From positions 186,001-250,000 of the forward strand of contig JARBJD010000038.1 in NCBI GenBank assembly GCA_033064195.1: a DNA stretch of 64,000 nt, read 5' to 3'. Below the pieces are notes generated by a model. That model saw only the letters and a list, made by a program, of their open reading frames with translations. It did not search any database and had not been told where the DNA came from. Below are positions 33,664-44,765 of this stretch, in pieces. Numbering within the stretch: position 1 is the first letter of the stretch; each line of letters starts with the position of its first letter. The DNA is from Blattamonas nauphoetae (Eukaryota; Preaxostyla; Oxymonadida). The position numbers and the translations under genes were made by a program.

Positions 33664-35159
33664 TCACACAAGAGAAGAGAAAGTGGCAGAAGATCTGCAA
33701 ATCGCTGGCCCATATTCATCGTACTGCGCTTTGGTCTTGCAGAGAGTGGGGAAGGTCTCACTACTCGCAATCATCGATCCTCCAAAGAACACAGCAAAGC
33801 GCTGATATTTTGTGCCAATCACCTTCACATCAATCGGAGTGGGCTTAGCACCGGTTCTTTTCTCAGCGGCATCCAATCTTTCGTCCACAAGCTTCTGTAT
33901 CTCCTTCTGCATTCGGCGGTCGAAGTGCTTGAACATTGTGGACCCGCCGGAGAGGCAGATGTTTCCATAAAGGGGACGACGGCAGTCAATTGGGCTCTGT
34001 TGAATAGCTTGGTCGACAAGCATGGGGACAGGCACGGTGTAGTCAGCGGAGAGGATGTTGGGATTGAAGAAGACTTCGGGGGCGAGGAAGCGCTCATACC
34101 CAACACCGACGGAGAAGGGCTATAGAGGAAAATATGGGATGAAGAAAAAATGGTACGAGACCTTCTTAGTGACACGGTTAATGCCTTCGAATGTTTTGAA
34201 GTATTCGTCGGGCTTTTGGTCGTAGAGGTTGAACTCTTTCACAATATCACTGGTGACATAGCAGTTTTGTTCCTATTTGACAAATGACGGAATAACAAGG
34301 AGCTAACTTTGATTGCGCGTGCAATGGTGAGCATCTCATCTTGCGGAATCACCTCACCTCTTTCACGAAGGTTGTCGAGGATGAATTTGGTGAGATCTCC
34401 TCCGGCAATTGGGATGTGTTTAATCGCTGAAGGAATGACAGATCCGTCGGACTAAAACAATGAAAGGGATGATTTTGGCATACGACAGGGATGATGTGAG
34501 TGACACCATCGCCAGAATCGATGACTGTTCCTGTGAGAGTTTTGTTGACTTGGTGTTTGGATATCCAAGTCGAACACATTGCGAGGACAGCTTGGACTGC
34601 GATGTACATTTGTGGAACGTTGAATGTCTCGAACATGACTTCGGCGAGGTATTCTCTGTTTTCTGGCGTGTTCAATGGTGGCTCGGTCTGATTGTGGAGG
34701 ATAATGGGAAGAAAAGATAGTTTGGACGGATAAGGGAGGAAAAAAGAAATGATATTGTGAGATCGAGATTTAAAGATGAAGGAAGGAAAAGAACGAGATG
34801 AACAAGAAGAAAGAGATGAGTAGAAAACACACAAGGATGACGGGATGCTCTTCAGGGTTAATTCTGAGGTACCTGTAGTAGCATTGCTCGTAGAATTTCT
34901 CCATTTTATCCCAATCTGACACAATTGCATGATCCATGAAACGAGTTGGTGGATAGGCCTTCTGGTTTTCAAAGGCCTCATCACCAATTAAAAAGTCAAG
35001 TTCATCGAGTCCTTGTTTCTTGGTGATTGATGAACTTGTGAGAGTTTTGTCGCGCTCACCAAGCATAGTTGGGATGATATACTGGGGAGATGTGTTGGTA
35101 GACAACCCCATCTTGGTGTACCCAGTACCAACATCGATGATTGCTGCTGGATTTGACAT
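33664..35159 (-). CDS. ARP3: Actin-related protein 3 of the Arp2/3 complex, five exons
   Basis: From ATG 35159 ([19 protein letters not shown]) the protein aligns with ARP3 along its length: [133 protein letters not shown], and [15 protein letters not shown]. Four GT-AG introns separate the exons: about 34700-34840 (before TEPPLN), about 34453-34488 (after HIIPV), about 34273-34308 (after AIK, before EQNCYV) and about 34122-34163 (before PFSVGVG). The [12 protein letters not shown] block and the KHIPIAG phrase separate ARP3 from actin and ARP2. It nucleates branched actin filaments at membranes. Confidence 0.93.
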
Positions 35160-35331
35160 GTGGCAGATCAAGCCTTTATTTTTGATTGTTCAAATTGAAG
35201 TTGAAGAAAACTGGATAATGTGGTGCTGACATGTTAGTCAAAATACAAAATGATGAGAATGGATAGAACAAGTGATGAATCTGCACTGAAGTTGCTGAGT
35301 TTAAGAAATAAGACGAAAGAAATAGATGCGG

Positions 35332-38300
35332 TCAACTCTGCTCTTCCTTCACTTCCTCCGTGTTGGCCACAGCTTGCTCTGTATCCTCCTCCTTGTTTTC
35401 TTCCTTTTTCTCCTCTTTCGGCTTCCTTGTCTTCTCCCTCGCCTGCTGTCTTTCTTTCTCTTTCTTCTCAATCCTTTCTTGTTCCCTTTCTTTCACTTTC
35501 TTTCGAAGCTGGGCCTGCTCCTTCTTTTTCCGTTCTCGCTCCTTCGCTTCTTCCTCCTCCTTCTCTTTCCTCACCTTCTCCAGCTCCTCATCTCGCTTCT
35601 TCTTTTCTGCCTCTCGCTTCTTTTTCATTTGTTCTTGCTTCACTCGCTCTTCCTCTTTCTTCCTTCTCTCCTCTTCCTCCTTCCTCTTCTTCTCTTCCTC
35701 TTCTTTCTCCTGCAACTCCATCTTCCTCGCCTCCAACTTCTCTTTTTCTGTCTTCCTTCGTTCGTCGTCCTTCGCCTTCCTTTCTCTCTCCCGCTCCTCC
35801 TTCTTCCTCTTTGCTTCCTCTTCCTGTGCTTTCTTTGCTGCCTCCTCTTCTTTCTTCTTCTTTTCCATTTCCGCCAACTTGATCTTGTTCTGCTGCTGTC
35901 TCTTCATCAGCTCGTCGAAGCGTTGTTTCGCAATCTCCTTCCTTTTCTTCTCCGCCTCTTCCTTCTCCAGCTCTCGTTGGAGTTGGTGTGCTTTGATTTG
36001 TGATTCAGCGCCTTCTCGTGGTTCTCTGCGTGGAATCTGTCTTTTCTCTTTCTTCTCTTCACTCCTTCCTTCCTTCTCTCGCTCCTCTTCTCCTTCCTCC
36101 TCTTCTCCCAACCATCTAAAGCTCTCCTTCTTCCCTTCCTCTTTTCTCTGCGCGTCCTCAGCCTCTCTCATCTTCCTCCGTTCCTGTCGCACTCTCTCTG
36201 CTTCCTCCATCCTTCGCTTGTCCTTCAGAAGCTTTTGTTTCCACTGTGCCTCCAGTTCTTCCTCTTTCTTCCGAATCTCTTCTTCTTCTGCCGCGCGTCG
36301 TTGTTCCTCCTCTTCTTTCTGTTTGAGGCGTTCTTTCTCTTTTTGCTGGAATTCCTCTGCCATCTTTTCGTTCCTCTTTCGCTGATTCTGCTTTCTCTCC
36401 ATTTCCTGTCTCTTCCTTTCCTTCTCTTCTTCTTCCATCTGCCTCTGCTTCTCCTCTCGCTCCCTCTTCACTTTCAGAATCTCCCATTTTGCTCTTTCGA
36501 TCGGATCCTTCGGTTTTGGCGGGAGTGGATTAGCTTCTTCCCGCTCCTTCTTCGCTTGTGCCTCAGCCTTCGCTCGCTCGATCTGTTTGAGCTGCTCCAC
36601 AAGTTGGTCTTCCCTCTTCTTCTCTTCCTTCCTCCGCTCCACACTTCTCCTGTCCATCCCCTCCATCGCCTCCTCTCCCCGCTTCATCTGAAGGAACAAT
36701 CTCAGCCCGTCCTCGCTCGGCTGCTGTTCTCCCTTCTCTTCTTCCTCTTCCTCTTCCACCTCTTCTCCCACACTCATCTGTGTTGTCTTCAGATGACTTT
36801 TCAAAAGGGTGGATTTCTCGCCAGCTGCGACAAACAGCGATTCGATGCTGAACTCGTCGAATCCAAGCACTGACAGCTCGAACGCGTTTGGTGCCTGCTT
36901 CGTCTCGCCCAAGCCAGTCGAGAAGAGAGGAGGGAAGAAGACGTCGTTCAGCTCGGATTTGGCGTTGTCGACGATGCGAGTGGGGTTCAGAGTGACTTGT
37001 TTGAGGGTTCGTATCTTCATCTCTTTTCGGATGGACGAGAGGAGACTGTCGATCATCATGTTGACGACGACCTTCTTCCTCTCCCTTTCTCCCTCACTCC
37101 ACTCCATCCCCCTCTCCGTCTTCTCCTCACTCACCACTCTTTCCCACTCCGTCTTCATTCCAACCAGCGAGTTCACAACAACAAGCCCGATCTGCTGTGT
37201 CATCATCTCAAACTCGTTCTGCTTCTCTCCCTTCCTCTCCTTCTCCGCCCACCCACCCAAAAGCACAATCGTGTCAACCAAATACCCAACATGCGAGTAC
37301 GAGTGCCACTCAGCATCGAAGTCGGGTGGAGACTGGGCACCGGGGTTGGAGTGACGAGGAGTGTGGTGAGGGGTGTCGGTGTGGATGGGAGATGAGAGAG
37401 TGTGTTTTGTGGAGAGAGGCGAAGACTCGGGAGTGTGTTGGGAAGAAGGACGCTCCTGATTCTGTTCTGTCTCGTCTGGTTGAGCAGCTGCGTCTTCGTC
37501 CCCCTTCTCTTCCTCCTTCGCTTTTTGTTCATCTCCGTCTGTCTTTTGTTCTTCTTCTCCTTCCTGTGTTTGGGGATCTTTCTCTGCCTCTCCTTCACCT
37601 GTCGCTCTCTCCTCTTCAGTCTCCGTTTTGGGTTCTTCGACTTTCGCTTCCCCTTCTTTCTGTTCCGTCTCCTCTTTCACTTCCTCTCCTCCCTCTCCAC
37701 TCGTCTCAGCCTCCTCCTTCTTCTCCTCCCCTTCTCCCTCCTCAACCACCATCACATCAGTTCCTTCCATCCTGTCCAGATTCCCATCCGTAATGAATGG
37801 AGATTGGAAGGGTTCGTTGTCGTCCTCCGCTTGTTCTTTAGGCTCGTCTTGTTCAGCGGCTGGCTCGACATTCTGTGCTTCTGTTTCGTCGCTCTCTTTC
37901 TCTTCTTCTCTCTCCTCGTCTCCCTGCCCTTCCCTCTCCTCGCTCATCTTCTCCTCAAACTGCTCACACAAATCGTCATTCGTCAGAAAGATCTTGAAAC
38001 ACCCATCCACAAACGCACTCACGCTCTTCCTTGTTTCCCGTCGCTTTCTTGTCGACAGCACAAACTGCAGAAACAGCAGACACAACACACGAAAAGTGGC
38101 GAGCGGGACATGCGGGATCTGAAGTGGCTCTTCCTCACTGCCTTCACCTGATTCCTGGTTGAACTGGGTGACAGCGAGAGTGACAGCAACGTGGGTGTCG
38201 GTGAGAAGGGAGGAGAGAGTCGAAACGAGTTTGTTGGTGTGGATGGGGGGAAGGGTGGGGAGACGGGAGAGAGTTAGAACACTCAAGTCCACATCTCCTG

Positions 38301-40241
38301 TTCCACACACTCTGTTCGCCAATCTCCGCTGCAGAAGAGTGGAGAAGGGCAGGAGAGGAAGGGTGGGGTTGGCAGCGAGCAGCAACGAAGTCGTCCGAAG
38401 GAGTGAGTCGAAAGTGAAGGAGAACGAGTCGAGTCCGAGTTGGTGGTTGAGTGAGAGCTGATGTTCGAAGACGGGCGGGTGCAGAAACGCCTTCTCTGCG
38501 TCGAGGGGAGTGTGGGTGAGGTCGACAAACCCACTCCCGCTTCGGGTTGATGTTGGACATGCCAGAAATGAGACGAGAAACTGGAAGAGGAGTGGGAGGT
38601 GGGGATCCTTTGTATGGAGGAGAGAGTGGAAGAGGTGGACTAAAGACTTGATTCCAGTCAATGTCAGTTGCCAATTTTGAAGCAGAGACACAAATCTGAG
38701 CAATGACACGATCGAAGACACAGTTGTGGGTTCCCTTTCGACAAGTGAAGGGAACACGGCCCAAAGGCGCAAGAGGAACGAAATAGATCGTTGCAGAAGC
38801 GGAACGGACAGTGCGAAGAGCGATTCATATTTCTCCGGGATGAGGTCGAGGGAGAGTGATGATTGGATGGCTGTTGACACGAGCTTGTGGGTATGTTCTT
38901 CTGTCTTCTTCAAAACCACCTTCAGAAGGGTGCTTGGAACTTCAGAGAGGAGGTATGCGCGAACGAGCGGTGGAAAGGCTGATTCAGACCCTTCAAGTCT
39001 GTTTCTCCGTTGGACTCGCTCGACGACAGCCAATATCGCCTCGTTCACCCAGATGAAGTCCTCCCATCTGTTTTCGAACAATAGTCCGGAGAATCGGACA
39101 AAAACCGTGAACATCCGAAGCTTGCTCAGGCTGACCAAAAGTGTGGCAAAAGACGGAGCCAACGCCGGTCGCAGTGATATTTGGGTGAGGAGGATGGAGA
39201 GGAACGAGTTGTTGTTCTGCAGGTCAGCTTTTGTAACTTTTGGCTGGTTCGGGTCAAGGCCAGTGAACCACTGCCACAGCACGGCCGAGTGAGGCGAGAA
39301 CGAAAGAACAGGAAGCTTGACGCTGTCTGACCTTGATTGTTCAGCCACTAATTGTTCTAATTGTTCGAATTTTTCGTTGGTTCTGTCCAGCTCGAGCACA
39401 GACTCGGAAAATGTGATCAGCGCGGCGGACGAATACTCTGCGACGATGTCGGAGGGGTTGGTGATGCCGAGAGTGAGAATTTGGGCGATAAATGAGATGA
39501 TAGTGCTGTCATCTCCACATAGTTTGACAATTTGCTCCGAGTGGTTGATAAAGAGGGTGTAGAAAGAGAGTGCATGGGTTTGGTATGGTTCTTCGTCTGC
39601 CGACTCAAACAGGAGTTGGAGCTCAAATGGCTTGGATGTGAGCAGTTCCACTACTTCCTGTGTTTGTAAGCCAAAAGAGTACTCGAACATCAAGACGAGA
39701 AGATCGAGCGACGTTTGGGCACGACTGAGAGCTTGTGAGTCCAGATAAGGGCCGCTTTGGGGAATTCCGAATGTTTGAATGGCGGAATGGACCTTTTGGG
39801 GAGTTTTTGTTTGTGAAATGGATGAATGGAGTGAGATGAGGAGTTGTTCGACTGGTTCTTCTTCTGGACGAAGGAAATGGAGTGAAAATGGGAAGGAATG
39901 AAAAATAACAAACGCGAGTTAGAGATTTGACCAATTATTTCGGAGGTGAGGTCGATCTTAAAGACAGCAAAGAGTTTGGTGAGAAGTTTGAAGTTGTTTT
40001 GAATCGCTAGGCGTGATTGGCTTTTGACAATGTTCAAATTTGTCAAAATACTGCCTAAATGCGAATAATTGGGATTCTTAGAGAGGAATTGGAAGAGCTG
40101 GTAGATGAATGTTCCGTTTTGAAGATTGAGTGTGGTCATTGCCGAAAGTGAGGTTGTATCCGGAGTAGGTCCAGGGCCGTCATCAACAACAGGTAGACCG
40201 CATTTCGTAAGCCACGTGAAAACGGCGGTTGGAAGCTTCAT
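35332..40241 (-). CDS. Large helical and E/K-rich coiled-coil protein (about 1613 residues)
   Basis: There are two exons: 40241-39932 and 39863-35332, separated by a 68-nt GT-AG intron (39864-39931) that joins SEIIE to EEPVEQLL. The N-terminus (MKLPTAVFTWLTKCGL, LQNGTFIYQLFQFLSKN) has a helix pattern loosely like a calponin-homology fold; that is a guess. Residues about 130-620 are leucine-rich helical repeats (HEAT/ARM-like in style). Then comes a Glu-rich disordered region, and from about residue 1000 a very long charged coiled coil (EREEKQRQMEEEEKERKRQE style) to the end. A cytoskeletal or scaffolding role is inferred from architecture only. The apparent long plus-strand frames here are shadows of the E/K-rich codons. 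Confidence 0.75.
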
Positions 40242-40428
40242 TTACCCAGGCGGTTCGTGAAATGAAAATTGTGGGGAGATCCTTACAAAAGATGAAACAA
40301 GAGAGATATAGACAATGCTGACTTCATAATGATTTCACAAAAATTCAATAAATGAAGAAAAACGAGATGATGAACTCGGTAATGAATGGTGTTATCAGAA
40401 AAGCTTGTGGAAAGGAATTGTTACTGTC

Positions 40429-41610
40429 TCACTCGTCCATCTGTACCTCGATTGTCCCTCCAACCATCTGCGGCTCGTCCACCACTTCGAGTGATTCGAT
40501 TGTCACTGATTGATTCTGTTCATACATTGAAATTCCGAATCTGAACGGGACTGGAATGTGGGAGAAGAAGGTTGGCTGTGTCAGTCCATCCTGCGACAGT
40601 TTGAGTGTTCTCTTTCCTTCTCTTCCGTCTGCCTCCAGCACAATCTTCTGTCCCACAACTCCTGCCAGACATGCTGAGCCGTGATGTGATTGGCTGGCGT
40701 TCTGAAACATGGATCTTGCGTCAGATCTCGGACACCATTCCGCTGCTCCCTTCAACTCCGGAAACCAGGAGAGATGTGCCTTGTTGATGTACGGAATGCG
40801 AAAATGTGTTTCCATATCTGGTAATACCGCGACCAGTTAATTCGATGGCTTGTCCACCGACTCGAATGGCGAGTCCGGCCAGCTCTTCTTTCCTCGTGGC
40901 TTCGTCCGCTTTGTGTGCTTCGTCAAGTGATTGTAACAATCTTTCACGCACCTCTTTCAGCTCTTCATTCTGTGTTTTCAAGTCGATAATTGTGTTGATG
41001 TGTTGTGCATTCTGCATTTTAAGCTCCTCCACCTCTCGCACCACCGCTTGGACCTCCTCCCTCTCCATCAGCACAAACGGGCCTTCCCAGACCGACTCAA
41101 GTGATCCCAAGCATTGGGTCACCTGTATCCGCACATTCTCTGCCAACGACGCATTCTGGGCGAGTGAAGAGAGCGACGAGTGGAGAAGATGTTTGTTCAC
41201 GATCATGACGTCTGCATCGCATGTCTGTTTCAACACATCGTCCACACCTTTCAGCAACTGCACCAGAAGGGCACTGTCATCTCCTTCCTTCCAACTTCGA
41301 AGGACAGCAGGCACGTTCAGCCACGTCGATGAATTCACAAACACACGCACATCCCTCCCACGTCTTGTCAGCTCGTCCAGCACAGATTGGAGTGTGTGTC
41401 CTTCCTGAGAGGGTACAATGATAGATCGAGTATGATGGACGAAAAAGACAAGAATAAACGTTCGTTTTTTGTGGGCGTTTTTCCACATCATTCTGAATGA
41501 GACAAAGAAGAAAAGACAGGAAGAGAGTGGAATACAGCAATGGAGAAGGAAGGAGAAGAACACACGATAGAGATGTCTGAGAACATCGTGTTTGATTTAG
41601 ATCCAACCAT
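40429..41610 (-). CDS. Coiled-coil protein with C-terminal SPRY-like beta domain, possibly broken
   Basis: A first exon at ATG 41610 (MVGSKSNTMFSDISI, then GTGTGTTC) is plausible, with an acceptor CCTCTCAG at about 41409. The main exon reads QSVLDELTRRGRDVRVFVNS, a helical region, a coiled coil (EVEELKMQNAQHINTIIDLK) and GGQAIELTGRGITRYGN. The C-terminal domain (GSACLAGVVGQKIVLEADG, LKLSQDGLTQPTFFSHIPVP, ending MDE at 40429) is in a different register from the coiled coil. The decayed paralogue at 50014-50700 has about 60 extra residues exactly at this point, so a deletion that changed register, or an unusual intron, must lie near 40735-40810. The function is unknown. Confidence 0.55.
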
Positions 41611-42171
41611 AATATTTTGTTACGAGATAAGGTTCAAGTCAGAGTGAAAAGAAGACTGTCTTGAATCCCAGAAATTGAAGAACAATTAATCACACACTGT
41701 TTGAAAATGCAAAGATAGTAATATCTTTCCATGTTGTTCTGAATTAGGAGAAACAAGAACGAGGCGACTAAAACAAAAGTGTGATCTGCAGGAGGAGCAT
41801 CCATACATTGCGAGATTGACTGTGTATATTTCTGAGTTTGGCCTGTTAAGCTGTGTCCAGTCGAGGTGGGATTGTCCAGTCCAATGTCCAGTCTCCTATT
41901 TGGGCGATGAGAGATCTGACCCATGATATTGGTTATTTGGCTCCGAACATATTTTCTCCGCAGGGATTGTTAAATGAACGATTTGTCGTTGTGTACATGA
42001 AATGCACCCCAAATAAAACCAATTGAAAGAAAAAGATATTTCAGTTTACAACTTTGCGAGGATCTGTACTGTTGATGTGAGATCTCGTATTCTTGCTGAT
42101 ATCTTGTTAGTTGGGCCGATATGTTCCTTTCCTCCCATGAATATAAAAACGCCGCTGCAGTTTATTCATTC
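41611..42171. other. Spacer with duplicated exon remnants and GTCCAGTCC repeat
   Basis: The minus-strand sequence LIQNNMERYYYLCIFKQC at about 41680-41760 resembles the frame just upstream of the coiled-coil gene (LIQNDVEKRPQKTNVYSC), so part of that 5' region seems duplicated here and again at 48460-48690. At 41855-41900 there is a GATTGTCCAGTCCAATGTCC block shared with 44288-44655. Confidence 0.35.
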
Positions 42172-44200
42172 TTATCTTTGTTGTGAACGACGTGCTGGGC
42201 AGCCACAATCGTAACATGTGCAATGAGGAGTGATGCAGATAACCAACACGGGGAAAGAACTGGAATGAGAGAGAAGAAAATGAATGAGGCATGCGGAATG
42301 ACAAACAAGAGAAATGTGGACATCCGGAGGTGTCAACAACAATCTCGTTCAAAAAGACATACTGACCCGACCATCAACCACAGAGGTGAAGAGAATCATC
42401 ATCGACACTGAGTTTCCCGAAGTTAGAAGAGTTGTGCCGCAGTAACCCAACTCCTTGGAGAAATAGTTCGATGAGTCACAGACAGCCTTTTTGATTCCGC
42501 CAAGACAGTTACGCGGTACCCTCCTTCCAAAACCCGTCACTTTCCAAAACCCGTCACACATTTGACGGGTCATCTTTTTGTTGTTTCCACCTCTCATTTT
42601 CATCTCAATATTGTTTTTATTCAACTTTTTTTTGAAATGAAATCAATTGAAAACAAATTGAGAAAAAAGTCGGGATAGTAATACCTCCTTGTTCTGGTCA
42701 AGGTGATCAACCCTGAATTTTGTTGTGAGTGATCCTTCTCGACCAGTCATCGTACAGACCTCTCGTTTTCACTAAATCGAATGTTTTGGTGGAATTGAAG
42801 CTTTTCTGCCATTTTCATTCTTTTCTGAACAACTCTTAATTCTCAACTTTTTCCAAAAACTCGTGTTTTCGACAGTTTTCACACGAATTTGGCATCTATC
42901 TTAACTTTTTTGAAGAAATTATCATTTGACCAAGAGGATGATGCTCTCCGAATGATTTTTACAAAAATTTGTGACAAGTGAAGAAGTTGTAGTGACTGAA
43001 AGGTTGCATTTTTGATCGTTGGGCGCAAAATGATGAAAGGACGGAAATGTCTGTTGCTTAAAAAAGATTGAAAATGGCAAAAAAGCTTCAATTCCACCAA
43101 AACATTCGATTTAGTGAAAACGAGAGGTCTGTACGATGACTGGTCGAGAAGGATCACTCACAACAAAATTCAGGGTTGATCACCTTGACCAGAACAAGGA
43201 GGTATTACTATCCCGACTTTTTTCTCAATTTGTTTTCAATTGATTTCATTTCAAAAAAAAGTTGAATAAAAACAATATTGAGATGAAAATGAGAGGTGGA
43301 AACAACAAAAAGATGACCCGTCAAATGTGTGACGGGTTTTGGAAAGTGACGGGTTTTGGAAGGAGGGTACTTCTCTGATGAATTGGTTCGAGCACACACA
43401 GCGTTGATACTTGTGGAGATGAGGGCTTGGGTGTGGTTGAGAGTGGACCTAAACATGATACCAAGAATCATCACAATTGCTGTGAATATCCGTCAAGGTA
43501 TCCAGAATACAAATTCTTGCATTTGACTGCAATTCTTTGGAAATATGCGGATGATTCCAAACAGGAGCAGAGGCGTGTCCAGAACACAATCAATGGTGAT
43601 CGAGCAGGTCAGCGCTCACCAATGCGTTTGGACAAATATATCTGGAAGATGAGGAAAAACATGAAAGAGAACATACTGTAGAGGATGAATCTGTGCATAC
43701 GAGCAGTAGAGATTCATATTCCAATGAAAAGAACTCATTCCCCCACATTGTGAGGAGTCATCATGCAATGAATCTCAGTTGCTATGAGAAGAGAAGAATT
43801 GAAAGAATGAGCAGAAGAAGCAAACAAACATTGATTAAGACAACAGGGAAGATATAAATGATCACACAGATCATCCCAACGATTGACATAGCCGCAGAAG
43901 CGACCTGAATACAGAGAATATCGGATTCCACATCATAAATTGAAGAAACTCAAGTAAGTTGATCTCACCAGTGAAAAGTCACGTATCATCGAGGCAGAAC
44001 TTTGAGGAAAGGATGCGAAACGAAGGCTGGAACAGAAAGGAATAAAAGAAGAATTTAGAATGAGAAATTCACACATTTGAGTTCAAGCATAGAGATTCGA
44101 TGGTGATATCAATCGTGGGGTGAGAGATGTTGTGTCTGGGAAGAATGAATGAATTCTAGATCTGTTGACTTTGCGTCGCGATTTATGACCCCACGGTATT
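42172..44200 (-). pseudogene. Small Cys-rich multi-pass membrane protein gene, interrupted by an insertion
   Basis: Exons can be read with GT-AG borders: HNISHPTIDITIESLCLNSN (about 44120-44065), SLRFASFPQSSASMIRDFSL (about 44030-43968), a TM exon after TGTATTCAG (MSIVGMICVIIYIFPVVLI, about 43907-43840), another TM plus loop exon (AIVMILGIMFRSTLNHTQAL, from about 43485), then after the insertion RNCLGGIKKAVCDSSNYFSK with YCGTTLL. A last exon after CATTCCAG gives VLVICITPHCTCYDCGCP and stops at 42172-42174. TM segments around a Cys-containing loop suggest a tetraspanin-like layout, but no CCG motif is seen. An 847-bp element (42520-43366) sits inside the loop-coding exon. The halves are not in register after simple removal of the element, so the gene appears dead. 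Confidence 0.5.
42520..43366. mobile_element. 847-bp snap-back element with about 290-bp near-perfect inverted arms
   Basis: Arms 42520-~42825 and ~43061-43366 are inverse copies, identical over at least 285 bases and then fraying towards a 235-bp centre. The termini begin CCTCCTTCCAAAACCCGTCA, with AACCCGTCAC repeated just inside. GTAC flanks both ends (42516-42519 and 43367-43370); it is either a 4-bp target duplication or part of the termini. There is no coding capacity. Arm identity suggests recent amplification. Confidence 0.85.
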
Positions 44201-44287
44201 TCAAAACCGAGACGAAGTCGCCTAGTATTCAAAAAAGTTAGAGAGACATGTGAACATCAAACCGTAATTGAGATGAGGATGTAACTC

Positions 44288-44655
44288 AATCCCTTAATAG
44301 GTGTCGATTGGACAGTCCAGGACTGGACAGTCCATTGGACTGTCCAATTTTGCCGACTCGTCAAAACCTCAATAAACGGGATGCACTAATTGTGTAGACT
44401 TCAGAAAAAAAATTTCAGCGAAATGTCCAGTCACGTCCAATGACGTCCAATGGTGGGTGGATCAAGTCGAGATTCACACTTGGCTAAATATGATCAAATT
44501 ATCTCCATTTCGCTATTTCTTAAGTGATTATTGTCATTTCTTTGTGAAAATGATTGAATGAGTGAATTGAGGATGAGAGAAGCAAGTCTAAAAATGAATG
44601 TCCAATAGAGGTCGATTGTCCAGTCCAACATTGGCAACGTCCAATCCAATTAACA
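44288..44655. repeat. GTCCAGTCC-rich inverted repeat region
   Basis: GTCGATTGGACAGTCCAGGA at 44302 and GGTCGATTGTCCAGTCCAAC at 44611, together with TGACGTCCAATGG near 44440, form imperfect inverted and direct copies. The same words occur at 41855-41900. It may be a small non-autonomous transposon, but I cannot fix its ends. Confidence 0.35.
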
Positions 44656-44765
44656 TGCCAATTCTGAGTTCTCATTGGAGTGTCAGGTTTGTACTTGAAT
44701 TCTTCCTTCTCCTCCATCCTCTCATCCGCGTTCGCCAACGCTGTCGTCCTCAGCAATCGTCACGG

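Noticed and set aside
35326-36385. Long plus-strand open frames rich in Phe/Leu/Ser
   Set aside because: They are antisense shadows of the Glu/Lys-rich coiled-coil codons of the minus-strand gene.
42172-44200. Assignment as a true tetraspanin
   Set aside because: The layout is similar, but no CCG motif or four clear TM segments in one reading could be shown.
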